A stretch of DNA of 64,000 bases from Epiperipatus broadwayi (taxonomy: Eukaryota; Onychophora; Udeonychophora; Euonychophora; Peripatidae): assembly GCA_028023455.1 (NCBI GenBank), contig JAQFVV010012404.1:12945421-13009420 (forward strand), in the 5' to 3' direction. Under the pieces are notes generated by a model. It was not told the DNA's origin, ran no database searches, and was given only the letters and a program-made list of their open reading frames with translations. This document shows, in pieces, positions 10,520-21,613 of the stretch (the first letter of the stretch is position 1; each line of letters starts with the position of its first letter). Made by a program: the position numbers and the translations under genes.

Positions 10520-11660
10520 AAACCCAAAATCCAGATAATTCAAAATCAAGCTACCAAATTAGATCTTATCTACCACAACATCTAGTTTAAAAGTAGAAAA
10601 ACAACTAAAATAAATGATGGAATGGGATATTATCTCCAAGTAGTCATCTCCATATAGTAAACACATTGTAATAGTTAAAAAAAAGGATTATGTTTAGATG
10701 GATATCAATTAAATAAAATATTAGTACCAGACCATAATAATCCTTTTTCCATCTATAAGTTGTTGACAAAATTCAAGAGTTAACATTTTTTTTCTGCTTT
10801 TGACTTAACCTCCAGTTATTGGTAAGCTCCATTCAGAAGATCACCAATATACTGCATTCAGATATAAAGACTAAAAATCATACCAATTCAACTGAATGAC
10901 TTTTGGTTTAATTAATAATAGTGATGGTGCATTAAGATGCCTGTATCAAATCTTATCTCCTGAGTTTTTATTGATGTATCAGTGGCATCCAATGACTTAA
11001 AGGAATATATAGAGCACTTTGAGATATTTTTACAGGAGAGTAGTCAAAAGGATATTAAAATTAATTTAAAGAAATGCACATTAATGACTCATGAAGTCAA
11101 ATTCTTAGAACATATTATTGGCAATTGAGGTATCTGACATCACCCAGAAAAGATTCAGGCTATTAAAGAGTTTCCAACACCAAAATCTAAAAAGCAAATA
11201 AGTTCCTTTTTAGGATTATGCAACTTTTATAACTGCTTTTATCAGAGATTTGCAGAAGACATGGAATCATTAATGCAATTATTGAAAAAGGACATATAGT
11301 GAAAATGGATTCCTAAGCACAATAAGGTTTTTAAAAATATAAAAGCAGAGTTTTTAAAGCAGGTAATACTTGCATTCCTGGATTTTAATAAACTCTTTAT
11401 TGTCCAAACTGACTGTAGCTGGTATGGATTGGGGGTACTTTATCCCAAATTCAGTTGAATGGTTAAATTGCAGTTTTCTATTTTATAAGCCATTTACTAA
11501 AAGGTCTGGAGATTAATTATATTCTTACTGGGGAAAAAAGGTCTCAGCAATAGTATTGGCATTTCAAAAACAGACAATTTTTATTAGGATCTGAGGTGAT
11601 TGTAGTTATAGATTACAAAAGTTTAAAATTTCTGAATCACAGTTATTTAACTAGTATCTG
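10520..11660 (+). pseudogene. Ty3/gypsy reverse transcriptase and RNase H, decayed
   Basis: Domains can be followed across frameshifts. GLCLDGYQLNKILVPD (about 10687-10734) is the early palm block. FSAFDLTSSYW (about 10792-10824) is the first catalytic block with its Asp. The second block, YxDD in active enzymes, survives as FIDVSVASNDLKE near 10966-11005, with one of the paired aspartates gone. Next come the thumb and connection blocks (ISSFLGLCNFYN) and the RNase H start FIVQTDCSWYGLGVL (about 11395-11440). Every segment contains stops. It would have copied the element's RNA into DNA. Similarity is clear by eye; the copy is dead. Confidence 0.75.
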
Positions 11661-11666
11661 GTTGGT

Positions 11667-12990
11667 TTGGGTGGATACTGTTTTTTTCAGAAATTCAACT
11701 ATACCATCAAATATTGTAAAGGATCTGAGAACATAGTTCCAGATATCCTAACTCACAATCCAATTCAGCAAATTCAGCAATACCTCAATGTGGAGCATAT
11801 ATTCATAACAAGGGTTAACCTAGTAGTAGATGAATTGGTAAATTTTAAGCAAGTATCTAGCAAACAGCAGCAAGATAAATAGAATTGAAAAATTATTAAA
11901 AATCTTAGAGAATTCTCATGGTGTGTTAGTTAAATATAAATTCCACAATATATTAGAAAATGATGTTTTAAAACATAAGGATGAAAAAGGTGGATGGAAA
12001 GCAATGAATCTATCTGTCATGTGGGCCTTCTTATTCAGTACATCCAATGTATATATGGTCAACATTTAATCAAAAATTGGTTTTATTGGTCACATATACA
12101 TGTCAGCATCCTTTCAGTTTTAAAGAATTTAGATATATGTCAGAGAACAAAACCAGCTAACAGAATCTATATGGGACTTTTAAAATTTATTATATAAAAA
12201 AACCCTAAAGAAATTTTGGCCATTAATTTATATGGACCACTGCCTCCATTTAAACAAATGAAATATCTGGTGGTGGGTGATGATTTGTTTTCAAAATTTG
12301 TATCAGCTTAACCTGTGCTACAGACAACCATATATCATATTTTCAAGTTTTGAAATCTCACATTTCCCAATCATGGGAAAGCCTCAGATAATATTTGATT
12401 ATGGTACTCCATTTGTATCTCAGGAGTGGAATAAATGGTACTAAGACAAAATATTAAGCATATATTAATTTCCATTATAAATATTCAATCCAACCCATGT
12501 GAGTGTGTTATGCATGCGTTAGATCACCTATTTAAGACTTACTTATGTTTCAAATCATTGAGGTTGGGTGAAAGCAGGTAGTTTACTAACTAAAGTGGTC
12601 AATGGAGAGTCTATTGTGTTTGCACATATAAAATTGTATTTTGGCAGACACAGTCCAAGGCTGTTTAAAACATAACTTCCAATGAGTCAAGAGGAAACCA
12701 TAAATAGAAAAATCAGATTGTGTTAAAGTCTATCAAAAGTTAATACAGCCAGACAAGAAAATAACTAAAAGAGCAAAAAGGTTTATGCACAAATTTCAGG
12801 TAGGAGACTAGGTATTAATTAAATGGTCCAATATTAGTAACCCTGAAAAATTTACATACAAGAAATTTTTAAAATTAGTATGATAGTACTTATAGTGTTT
12901 CTGGACAACAGGGAAATAATGACTTTTGGATTACAAGTGATCGTGGTATAAAAGAATAATATAATGCTTGAATATTAAAGCCATTCAATT
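11667..12990 (+). pseudogene. Ty3/gypsy RNase H end and integrase, decayed
   Basis: After the RNase H tail (FNYTIKYCKGSENIVPDIL, about 11690-11748) comes the integrase. A zinc-binding H-H-C-C module (HVGLL, FYWSHIH, LDICQRTK) lies at about 12018-12155. Then AINLYGPLPPFKQMKYLVV begins the catalytic core near 12220; the first catalytic Asp of the family is Asn here. IIFDYGTPFVSQEW (about 12390-12432) holds the second Asp. NPCECVMHALDHLF (about 12492-12533) holds the Glu region. A GPY/F-like tail (FQVGD...NPEKFTYKKFLK) is near 12797-12880. Multiple stops and shifts. Integrase inserts the cDNA into the host genome. Confidence 0.75.
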
Positions 12991-13630
12991 GTGAAAATGA
13001 AAACTAAATTTTATGCTAGGCTCTGTGTTTATTTAAAAGATTTATGTGAGTCATGAGTGATTTATTTTATTGGGTTGATGTCTGAGCTAGGTTGGAAGAA
13101 GAGTTATTTGATAAGAATGATGTTAATTCATAATGAAGTCACACCTTTTGTTTTTATGGAAAATTATCTCTTCATTCATTACAGATTGTTACCCAGTAGA
13201 GGTATTATGATTCTATCTGCATAGACCAGTCAGTGGCAGCCTTTTTTATATTATTAGTAAATATATAGAAGTTATAAGGCTATTATTGGTGCATAATCCC
13301 AGTATGTGAGAGTTGAATGAGTATTCCTCTAACTTCTAATATATTCATGATCCAATACTACTTTGCTATATCTTAACTTTAGTATCTAGCAGAAGTCTCA
13401 AATGGACTTACTGTTATGTGATTATGTACATAGTTAGCCAATGTAGTCAGAGGCCAAGAAACAACAGAAATTCAATGGAGTATCATTGTGATAAAAAATT
13501 TCTATGTGTAATTTACTTAGTTTATCTATAAGAAAATGTGAATGTGATAAGAAAACCATACCACTACAGTAAAATATAGAAAATATGAGAAACAAAATAT
13601 TTGCTTTTATTGTCTCACTTTTTTTTAAAT

Positions 13631-13860
13631 GTGGGGGAGGATATATAATGGTCATCCAGCATACATAGTTGATATAGTAAGCATGTATTGAAGGGTTAAA
13701 CTTATTTAAAATTCTTTTAAATAATACTGTTAATTTTTGAATATGCACGTATATGTGTGCATGGATGAAGCATATATAAAAGCATCTTACTTAGTGTAAA
13801 TAAATAAATAAAATAAAACAATATTTATTAAAATAAATTTGACTCAATAATTTATTCCAT
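13631..13860 (+). mobile_element. Polypurine tract and probable 3' LTR of the gypsy element
   Basis: GTGGGGGAGG (13631-13640) has the form of a gypsy plus-strand primer and is followed at once by TATAATGGTCATCC, where U3 would start. Further on are a TATA-like ATATAAAAGC (about 13772) and AATAAA-type signals from about 13800. The stretch 13000-13630 between integrase and this tract has no recognisable frame, so an env-like gene is not supported. Without a matching 5' LTR in the window the LTR boundaries stay uncertain. Confidence 0.5.
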
Positions 13861-14114
13861 GTAAGATCACTTAAATTTTTAAAGCAAATGATATTGAATT
13901 TTTAAAAAAAATAGTTAATGAGATTAGACTTGTAGATTAAAAAAATAAATCTACAAATCTGGTTAGTATTAATAATTAAAAAATAAAAAAGTCTCCAATT
14001 TATTTTGTAGTTTTTAATTGTTAATGTATTGTTTATTTTGATTTAAAAAAAAAGGAAAAGAATTAATAAAAGCAAAATTAAAAAAGTGTCATATTCTTTC
14101 ATTGGTTATATCAT

Positions 14115-14345
14115 GAGCTTGGAAGTAGTTCTTAAGCTTTTCAGAATATCCCAACTCCAGACTGGTTTCTGCTTCTGGATTCCTCAGTGAGGTGCTAGGA
14201 TATGCAAGCATTAGATTTAAAATATCAGGTCAAGCCCAGCACTTTATCTAATGGTTAACTATTAAATAGAAAATCTGAATTTTTCAGACATCCATAAGTC
14301 TTCAAATCCAAACAAAAGTAGGGATTAAAAGATCAATTTAGTTCT
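14115..14345 (-). repeat. Hammerhead-element fragment related to the 6.8-7.5 kb palindrome
   Basis: On the minus strand this copy follows the same order as the palindrome arms: a TTTGAAGACTT block, GTCTGAAAAATTCAG, TTAGATAAAGTGCTGGGCTT, then the CCTCACTGA ribozyme region. It is a single, uninverted, diverged copy. Its upstream part (GAATCAGAACTAAATTG) also resembles the unit at 21.25-21.5 kb, linking the families. Confidence 0.65.
14157..14190 (-). ncRNA. Hammerhead ribozyme with broken stem II (H6)
   Basis: Minus strand. CTGAGGA (14187-14181), GAAA (14169-14166) and GUC (14162-14160) are all present. Stem I begins with A-U, C-G and U-G pairs. The eleven bases between core and GAAA no longer form a stem II. 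Predicted weak or inactive. Confidence 0.5.
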
Positions 14346-14785
14346 GATTCTTGAAAGAGAAGATGAAACTTTTTACTCTGTAAACTTTAAAGTGGCTGAA
14401 AAATATATCATTGTTTGGTAAATTGTGCTGCTGTAATTTATGAAATATTAATTGTCTGGAAAACAGAACATTTTCTTAATGGAATATAAGTATTATTTGT
14501 TAATACACACAAAGAACATGCAGTGCTAATTAATCAAAAGTGTGCTAACTCATTATAAATCATTATAGCCATCTTCTGAAAACTGCCTGAGCTTGAATTA
14601 ATGAAATAACCCTAGAATGAATATAACTCCAATAGAAAAATATGTTGTCTTTAAATTTTTTTGGAAAACAGAATATTTAAAATGAAACACATTAAGGGAA
14701 AAAACATTATGATTTTTATCCATTCTAAACCATAATGGAAGTTCCAAAAAATAAAACTTGGTAAGAATATTCATTTTTGAAACTT

Positions 14786-14787
<2 letters not shown>

Positions 14788-14878
<91 letters not shown>
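14788..14878. repeat. (TA)n microsatellite, about 45 units
   Basis: The longest uninterrupted TA tract in the window. Confidence 0.95.
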
Positions 14879-14879
<1 letters not shown>

Positions 14880-14882
<3 letters not shown>

Positions 14883-17260
14883 CTTAGTAAATCAATACAA
14901 TCTTATTACTTTATTAGAATGTATTTCATATGTATTAATTGCTAAGTTTAGCTAGTGTATGAATGTATTCTAATATAATTATTTTTAACTTTGTGTAAAT
15001 GCATTAGTTAATCGTAACTGTTAAATGAATTGTTGATAACATTTTTAAAATTTCAAGTTATCAGTACCATTTTATCTATAAGTTTGCATTTTAAATGTTC
15101 ACTTTAGCACCTCCCAGTTCCATGTTTATAATTTTTTTTATTAGAAATAGTGTTTAACCACTGAGTAAATGTCAAATGTTATCATGAGTTGAGGAATTAT
15201 AGTATTTGAAATTGGTCCATTCAGCATGGTTCCTGAGTAAAGCTGTAAATGAATGCCTTTTTATTTAAATTAAATTATTTCTGACTGGTGGATGTGATTA
15301 GAAGACATAACCTGTTTCAGATTCAATTATCTCCATTATTATCTACTTTATATATTACTCTATGAAAGTTACATTAATTAGTCATATTTCAGGATTGTTT
15401 CTACAGATTACTGGGACAATAATAAATGTGAAAATCTTAGTTTAAATGCTGATGATCATATATAATGAAAAGGCTTTAAAACTGTCAAAAAACTACATTG
15501 AATGGCATTGATTATTAAAGATTGTACATACACAAAATGTTTCAGAGTTTTTCTAGTAAGCACATTAGCTTCTTGATAAAAAAAATGTAAGGTGGGAAAA
15601 AAGTTTTTAATAAGTTTAAGTTTGATTTTAGAAGATTAATTAAAGTTTTTACTATAAGACAAAAACAGACTTAGAACATAGCATGATGAAAAAAAAACAA
15701 TCCAAATGCAAAAGCCAACAAAACTTTCAACTAGTGAAAATGATATGATCAATGTCCTCTGTTGATGGGTACAAGAAATGCCTTTTTTAAAAGTTAGTAG
15801 GAGAGTTGATTAATACTGTGAACAAAAAAGTTCACATGAGAAAACAAAAGTAAAGTGATTCATTCTAATGGAAGATTGTTTCTGATTTTAAAAAAATCAA
15901 TTAAAATTTTTATTATGAGACAGAAACAGATTTAGAATGTGTCATTAAAAATAAAAAGTAATTAAGAAGTGAAAGTCCTGCAAATGAATGACTAAATCAA
16001 TATTTTATAAATTTTTATTAGAGTAAGTTTGTTTATGTTTTTATTTAGGCTTTTAAAGTTTTATTTTAGTTTTATGTGCAGCAATTAATTTTGTATTGTA
16101 CCGACTCTGTCCACCTATACATGTTTTATGACTATTATTCTATTCTCTACTTATTATACTTTTAATTATTTTAACATCTTCACTTTAACTCATGTTTTAA
16201 AATTTTACTTTAATATATTTATTTTCAAGCTCAATATATATTTATTCTTTATACTTCTTTTTTATATTTATATCATTATTTATTTAATAATATCTTTTTA
16301 TATTTATTATTTTATTATTTATTATAAGGCCTTTCTTTCTTATTATCATTTACTTTATGCAATTATTTAATTATATCTCTAATACCTATGGGAATGGATC
16401 AGCACTTCAAGCAGAGAAGTAGAATACCACTAGTCAGATCAAAGCTTGACCATATTTCCTGGCCACAGTATTCTTTGACTGCTGGAACAATAAAACTCAG
16501 GCACCAGATGACTACCTAAATTATATATAGTCAGCATGCTTGGATGACAGGCACATCAATCCAGTGCTTGAAAATCTCAGCTATCTCCTACTCTTAATCA
16601 GAGGTCCAGTATATTTTACTTTACATATACAGATATTTCTACCATTAAATTAATGGTAATGAAGTTACAAGGAAGAGATAGAATAGACTAAATAACAATT
16701 AAGCAAATAATATTATGTATTCACACACATATTTAACATAATATAACATAGTAAACTTTACATAAAGAAAATATAAATGATTACTTTCAGGCTAAATTAT
16801 ATGATAGTCCTTTGTTAAAGTTCATTTCATTTATAATAAAGTAACTAGATAATTATTATTAAAAATATATTTACTAGGTTGTCATTATTATCAATTTCCA
16901 ACTGATTGGCCTTTGGTGTTCCATCGATGGTATCAGGGCTCATATTTCTTTTTCAGCTCAACAATGGGAGATAGAGTATACAGCAGCATCTTTATGGTAT
17001 ACTTATTGGTTCTGGGCATTGGTTTTAGGCAAGGGCAATTGATTTTTCTGAGCAATTGGGGCATGAAACCCAGTTGAACACCCCTATGGCTTTTTAGCAA
17101 TGCATTTTGCTAATACTGCAGCTTCTTCATTAATTTTATTCACATCAGTAATGACTGGTTTGCTACTGCACTTAAATATCCGAATATCTGGATATCTGGA
17201 TGTCTGAATGAATCTCTACAAATCTCAGAGTAAATAACAGAATGGAATATAACAATAGCT
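14880..17260. other. Intergenic sequence with old repeats
   Basis: No supported gene. About 85 bp at 15608-15695 recurs at about 15862-15950 (shared: ATTAA..TTTTTA.TAT.AGACA.AAACAGA.TTAGAA), a diverged duplication about 255 bp apart. G+C-richer stretches at 16385-16620 and 16900-17215 look like old repeat remnants that I cannot classify. Confidence 0.45.
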
Positions 17261-17535
17261 AACTCATCCTTTTATATCTAACTTTCTCATTGTTTATTTG
17301 TTTATCATAGTTTTAAATTTTATCATAACTTAATTTGGTTTAATTGAAGTTTTAAATTTTTCTTTAATCTAATCATTTTTCTAGATTAATCTACTATCTT
17401 ACTGATGAAATAGTTTACATGGTTTTTAAATTAATTTCAATTATCAGATTTAAAGTTTTATCAGCCAGGGATCTCTCTGACTTTTTATATTTACTTATTT
17501 TTAGACATTTTTTTAATGTATTTTAATTTATAAAA

Positions 17536-17554
17536 AGAAGAGAGAGAGAGAGAG
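17536..17554. repeat. (GA)n microsatellite
   Basis: Short run of GA dinucleotides in T-rich surroundings. Confidence 0.85.
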
Positions 17555-18269
17555 TTATAAGAATTATAAACCTTTTTTTTATTTTAGATTTTTTACTAAG
17601 ATTTTATTTTCCCACCCTACTTTTTTTAATAAACAGTTTTATTCTATTCTAAAAAAATATGATGCAATCTTTTACTTTTACAAAATTACATTTTAAAAAT
17701 CTACTTTTTAAATATATATATATATATTAATTATTCTCATTTTTCTTAATAAATTTGATCATTTATTTTTAAATTATAAAATATGTAACATATATATATA
17801 TATATATATAGTAATTGTGAGTTATTAATTCCTTTAGATCACAGAGGACACTACCAAGTCACTGCATACTGGGAAAATTTGTTTACCATGACCAAAAGTT
17901 AATGATGATTTGCATTGACCAGACGCAGGGAGAGCAAGAGCTTAATAATATTGTTCAGACAATTGAGAGACTAATACTTGAACAAATGTTAGCTAATATA
18001 ATTTTAAAGTTTATTAAAATTAATATATATAAAAAAACTTTCAAGTACAGAACTATATAGAAAATAAGTGCAGTTTTATTAAATTCTATCAGGTGTGTAT
18101 GAACAAAAATAAAATGTCAAATACTCCAGCAGACAGACTAATTTTCTAATATAGTTTTTAAAAGGGAGGGAGGATTTTCTTTCAGCTGAAGATTCATCTA
18201 AACACTCTGGTTTTCTTATTTAAAAAGTTTCAAAATCAATCACAAGTGAAGGAGTCTTGCATGAATCAA

Positions 18270-18480
18270 GAAAACCAGTATGGATGAGTGATCACTAGAT
18301 TATTGAATAGTGACCTCATATTGTCCAAAGAACTACTTTATGGCAACCACATTGAAGATTCCCACAGTTGATTACAATGCAAGATAAATAAATATGATAT
18401 GTGAATATGACAGAGTATGAATTGAAGTATGGGAGAAAACTTAAATCTCCAATTTAATAAAAATAGAAAACTTAGAAAAT
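18270..18480 (+). pseudogene. LINE ORF2 C-terminal fragment (weak)
   Basis: One frame reads DLILSKELLYGNHIEDSHS near 18310-18367, then LQCKINKYDM, and after shifts EYDRV and IEVWEKT. The order resembles the C-terminal tail of a common invertebrate LINE group: PKELLYG, then a basic RYKD-like block, then a W-containing block. It is short and broken by stops, with no upstream reverse transcriptase seen. Treat as a tentative fossil. Confidence 0.35.
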
Positions 18481-20390
18481 ACTCCAGCATAGATAATTTT
18501 AAAATTGAGAGAACATTAAATCTCCGATTTAAGGAAAACAGACATATATAACTGGTGACTCACCAACCAAACAATTGGCCAAAATTAAGCTGCTATATTA
18601 TAATTAAAAGTCTCAATAGGAGACAGGTAAGTAATCAGAAATTTTTTTACAGCTGCCCAAGCATTTGTTGAGAAAATAAAATCACAATTATAAATCTAAA
18701 TAGCTTTCAGAACAAATTTCAGTACATGCTCTGACAAATAAATTTAAAACAATGCTGGAATCTGAAAACTAAGATTCCAAGACACACTATAAATACAACC
18801 AGAAAATACATATAATAAATGATTAAAATATTTAAATTGAATAACCAAAAGACATTATAAAAATGGATTACTTTTTTTAAGATTAATATGAGACTTTAAA
18901 ACCCTGGTAAGAATAAGAAACCACATTACCTCAAGATATAAGGTTAAGACTGGCTGATATCTTTCAGCATGGCATACATATTTTATTTTCCTGGAGGGTT
19001 CCAGCAAAGACTTTAGGCTTCCATTTTCTGTTCAGAAGGCTGTACATAATGTTAGGAATCAGTTCCAGTTTGGGCTCTTAAGACATGATTTTGCAGGGAT
19101 GATTTGGGATCTTAGGCTCATCTTTAAGTTGGTTTAGCATGCATGATGATAAAGCAATTCTTCATAGCATATAGTTTTGGCATTGGATCCTAGAAATGGA
19201 CAGTGACCTTGAGAATTGATAGCAGCATGGAAATTGAAAGAAGACTCATGATGGGCATACTAAAAGTTGAAGCAAAACTAAACTATCAGAACTAATGTCT
19301 ATAGCTGAAGCATAATTAGTCTGAATTCAAGGACTATTTATACCAGCTCTAATCTTTCTGTAACATCTTTTAATTAGTAGTTTTCAACTAGGACAAATAT
19401 TTATCTCAGAGTTAATCTTAATAAAAATTCTGACCAGGGTTAATCTTATTCATAATTAATTTTTTAAAAAAATGTAAAAACAAGTCTCAGTTTGGGTTGA
19501 ATAAATTAAAAATTGACTACTATCAAAACAACAAGAATGTAATTACAAAAAAAACTTTCCAAAACTAAAATGCTTTGTTTAAAAAGGATTAACTTTTTTT
19601 TTAATTTAGAATATTTTTTTTATATAAAATTAAAAGTTTGTTTGCCTTTAATTACTTTGGAAAAAAAAGCAACTAAAAGAAAACTATTATTTTTTTAAAA
19701 AAAATCTATTAAAAAAATAGAAATGACAGAATTTTAAACATAACTGTGCATGTGCACTATTGCACATATCCTTATATACAAAACTTTTAAATAGTTTTCT
19801 TTTAAAACTTTATTTTGTGATGAAACTTTTGAATCAGATAAAGTATCTGGTTCAATATATTTTATTAGAATTACAATATATATATATATATTTACATTTA
19901 TTTTTTTGATTTTGTACCATATTTTGCCTGCTTAAGCATTTTTTTATCTATACTATGAGTCTGGAATTGATTCTTTCTAAATATGTCTATTTCTATGTAA
20001 ACTACAATAAATGGATGATAAAATCCTTGTTAAAACCAATTATTCATATATATATATATATATATATATAATGTTACAATCAGGAATATAGCAATTCATA
20101 CTTACAAATTAAGCAGATAATGTGTATTAAAGAAACATATAAATTAGCATGTTATCTATAAAATAACTAATTTAATATGAAAGCTGTTTGAAAGTTATTT
20201 AAGATGTATTTATCTAGTTACAAACAACTTGTTAGTAATGACACACAAATAGACAATACAGATTAGTAATTACACAATGTTTCGAGTAGTATTATTCTCC
20301 ACTTTTCTTCAGGCATTTGCTTAGAAGTTGAACTTGCATTTTTAGATTTTTGAATATTGAATTTAATGCAAATGATCAACCAACTGGCTT

Positions 20391-20480
20391 TGACAGAATA
20401 GCTCAGTTGGTAGAGCATTTGCCTTAAATTCAATATTCAAGAATCTCAAGAATCTAAAGATGCAAGTTCAACTTCTAAGT
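20391..20480 (+). ncRNA. tRNA-like SINE head (RNA polymerase III A and B boxes)
   Basis: TAGCTCAGTTGG at 20399-20410 is a perfect A box of tRNA genes, followed by TAGAGC as in many tRNAs. AGTTCAACTTC at 20465-20475 is a weak B box about 55 bases downstream, the normal spacing. The sequence between does not fold as a standard anticodon arm, so this is a tRNA-derived head rather than a tRNA gene. Confidence 0.6.
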
Positions 20481-20513
20481 GAATATTGTCACTGTGCATA
20501 TAGGCCAGCAAAC

Positions 20514-20546
20514 CTGAAGAAGAGTGGAGAATAATACTACTCAAAA
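20514..20546 (+). ncRNA. Hammerhead-like motif in the SINE (extra base)
   Basis: CTGAAGA (20514-20520) is followed by an unpaired A, then stem GAGTGG (20522-20527) with CTACTC (20537-20542), then AAAA where GAAA is expected. The mirrored copy on the minus strand (about 20280-20312) keeps CGAAAC. The extra A after the core and the lack of a convincing stem I mean I cannot call it a true hammerhead. Confidence 0.35.
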
Positions 20547-20859
20547 CATTGTGTAATTACTAACCTCTATTGTCTATTTTTGTGTTACTACTAACAAGTT
20601 GTTTGTATTTATCTAGTTGTTTTACCTTAAAAATGTAAAGAGATAAAATACACGTGTTTATAAAATATTTTTATTTGGAATTTTAAATAAAGTAGGCATA
20701 TTTATTATCTTAAAATAAATTTGAAAGGTAAATTGGTTCAGATGGTTCAGTATCAGTCACTATGTTAGGAATGATTTTGCTTTATTAGCTATATACTAAA
20801 AAGGGAATCCCTAAAAATAAGGTTTGTTATTAAATAAAGTAAGTTTATATATATATATA

Positions 20860-21251
20860 TGAAAAAACAAATACAAGTTAATCACGTAACCTGCTATCAC
20901 TTGTTATTTATGTCCAAAAGATGGCGCTATACCAAAACCGCCGAACAAGTGTAAGATTTGTTTTACATAAATGAAAAAAGAGTCAGAAATTAACTACCTC
21001 TTTCATTTGCTCACTCCCAGATCAGCTGATTTAATCAGCTGATCTGGGAGTGAGCAAATGAAAGAGGTAGTTAATTTCTGACTCTTTGATCTGGGAGTGA
21101 GCAAATGAAAGAGGTAGTTAATTTCTGACTCTTTTTTCGTTTATGTAAAACAAATCTTACACTTGTTCGGCGGTTTTGGTATAGCGCCATCTTTTGGACA
21201 TAAATAACAAGTGATAGCAGGTTACGTGATTAACTTGTATTTGTTTTTTCA
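20860..21251. repeat. Near-perfect palindrome (young)
   Basis: Left arm 20860-21030 and right arm 21034-21251 are reverse complements. I see one mismatch (T/C in the ACATAAAYGAAAAAA region) plus a 47-bp direct duplication in the right arm (21041-21087 repeated at 21088-21134). The apex is the self-complementary ATCAGCTGAT, three bases, then the same ten-mer again. The ends (TGAAAAAACAAATAC and its complement) abut TA on both sides. Near-identity makes it the youngest structure in the window. The right arm continues as the hammerhead unit ending at 21509, so the left arm is an inverted partial copy of that unit's first part. Confidence 0.9.
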
Positions 21252-21509
21252 TAAATGTACCTTTAGAGTTTTCTTGCAATGATATATATTGCAGAGACTT
21301 TGATTATATGGTGATTCTGAACTGAGATCAGACCCATATAAATATCTAGCTTGCTAGGCTGGGTTTGAAGACTTTACCGGTCTGAAAAATTCACGCTTGC
21401 AATCTGATAGAAACGTTTTGCATAAACACTTGAGAGTCAGTGTTTTAGATCTAGTTTCTATACTCTATCTCCCACTGAGGATAGCAAACCAGCTTGAAAT
21501 CAGCTGATC
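21034..21509 (+). mobile_element. Hammerhead-bounded retroelement unit
   Basis: Taking the predicted ribozyme cleavage sites as borders, one unit runs from TGGGAGTGAG (21045, or 21092 after the internal duplication) to ATC at 21507-21509. Its length is 465 or 418 bp. It opens with a CpG-containing block (about 21135-21195, including TTCGGCGG) and then carries GACCCATATA and TTTGAAGAC blocks shared with the 6.8-7.5 kb family. It ends in hammerhead H7. The next copy starts at once (21510-21620). No protein is encoded. Head-to-tail copies delimited by hammerhead cleavage sites are the signature of retrozymes and of Penelope-like pseudo-LTRs. Confidence 0.7.
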
Positions 21510-21519
21510 TGGGAGTGAG
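21465..21519 (+). ncRNA. Hammerhead ribozyme, best copy (H7)
   Basis: CTGAGGA 21475-21481; stem II A21483-G21484-C21485 with G21492-C21493-T21494 around an AAACCA loop; GAAA 21496-21499; stem III A21499-T21508, T21500-A21507, C21501-G21506 with loop AGCT; NUH AUC (21507-21509), cleaved after 21509. Stem I pairs CTCCCA (21469-21474) with TGGGAG (21510-21515) without mismatch, and two more pairs lie beyond. The single defect is the first stem II pair, T21482-T21495, where relatives have G-C; T21495 is what CpG decay of CGAAA would give. Type I topology (both ends in stem I). It probably processes multimeric RNA of the flanking repeat. Confidence 0.8.
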
Positions 21520-21613
21520 CAAATGAAAGAGGTAGTTAATTTCTGACTCTTTTTTCGTTTATGTAAAACAAATCTTACACTTGTTCGGCGGTTTTGGTAT
21601 AGCGCCATCTTTT

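Larger units (their letters stand above)
20208..20618. mobile_element. Palindromic tRNA-headed SINE-like insertion with 12-bp target duplication
   Basis: ATTTATCTAGTT flanks the insertion on both sides (20208-20219 and 20607-20618). Between them a left arm starting ACAAACAACTTGTTAGTAA is the reverse complement of the right arm ending TTACTACTAACAAGTTGTTTGT. The arms cover nearly the whole element. They differ by a block of about 33 bp (near 20480-20513) present only at right. The centre holds a tRNA-like promoter reading rightward. The exact target duplication shows the palindrome was inserted as one unit or formed during insertion. Confidence 0.75.

Noticed and set aside
15447-15475. CTGATGA followed by a possible TCAT/ATGA stem
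   Set aside because: No G12 and no stem I or stem III; the stem is made of AT repeats and likely random.
16128-16370. 80-codon hydrophobic frame resembling a membrane protein
   Set aside because: The hydrophobicity comes from low-complexity T/A-rich sequence giving F, I, Y and L codons. There is no start context or homology.
16900-16980. 16 bases identical to the stem I side of hammerhead H7 (minus strand, TATACTCTATCTCCCA)
   Set aside because: The core after it reads TTGTTGA and no stem II or cleavage site follows, and homology does not extend on the other side. Too little to call a family member.
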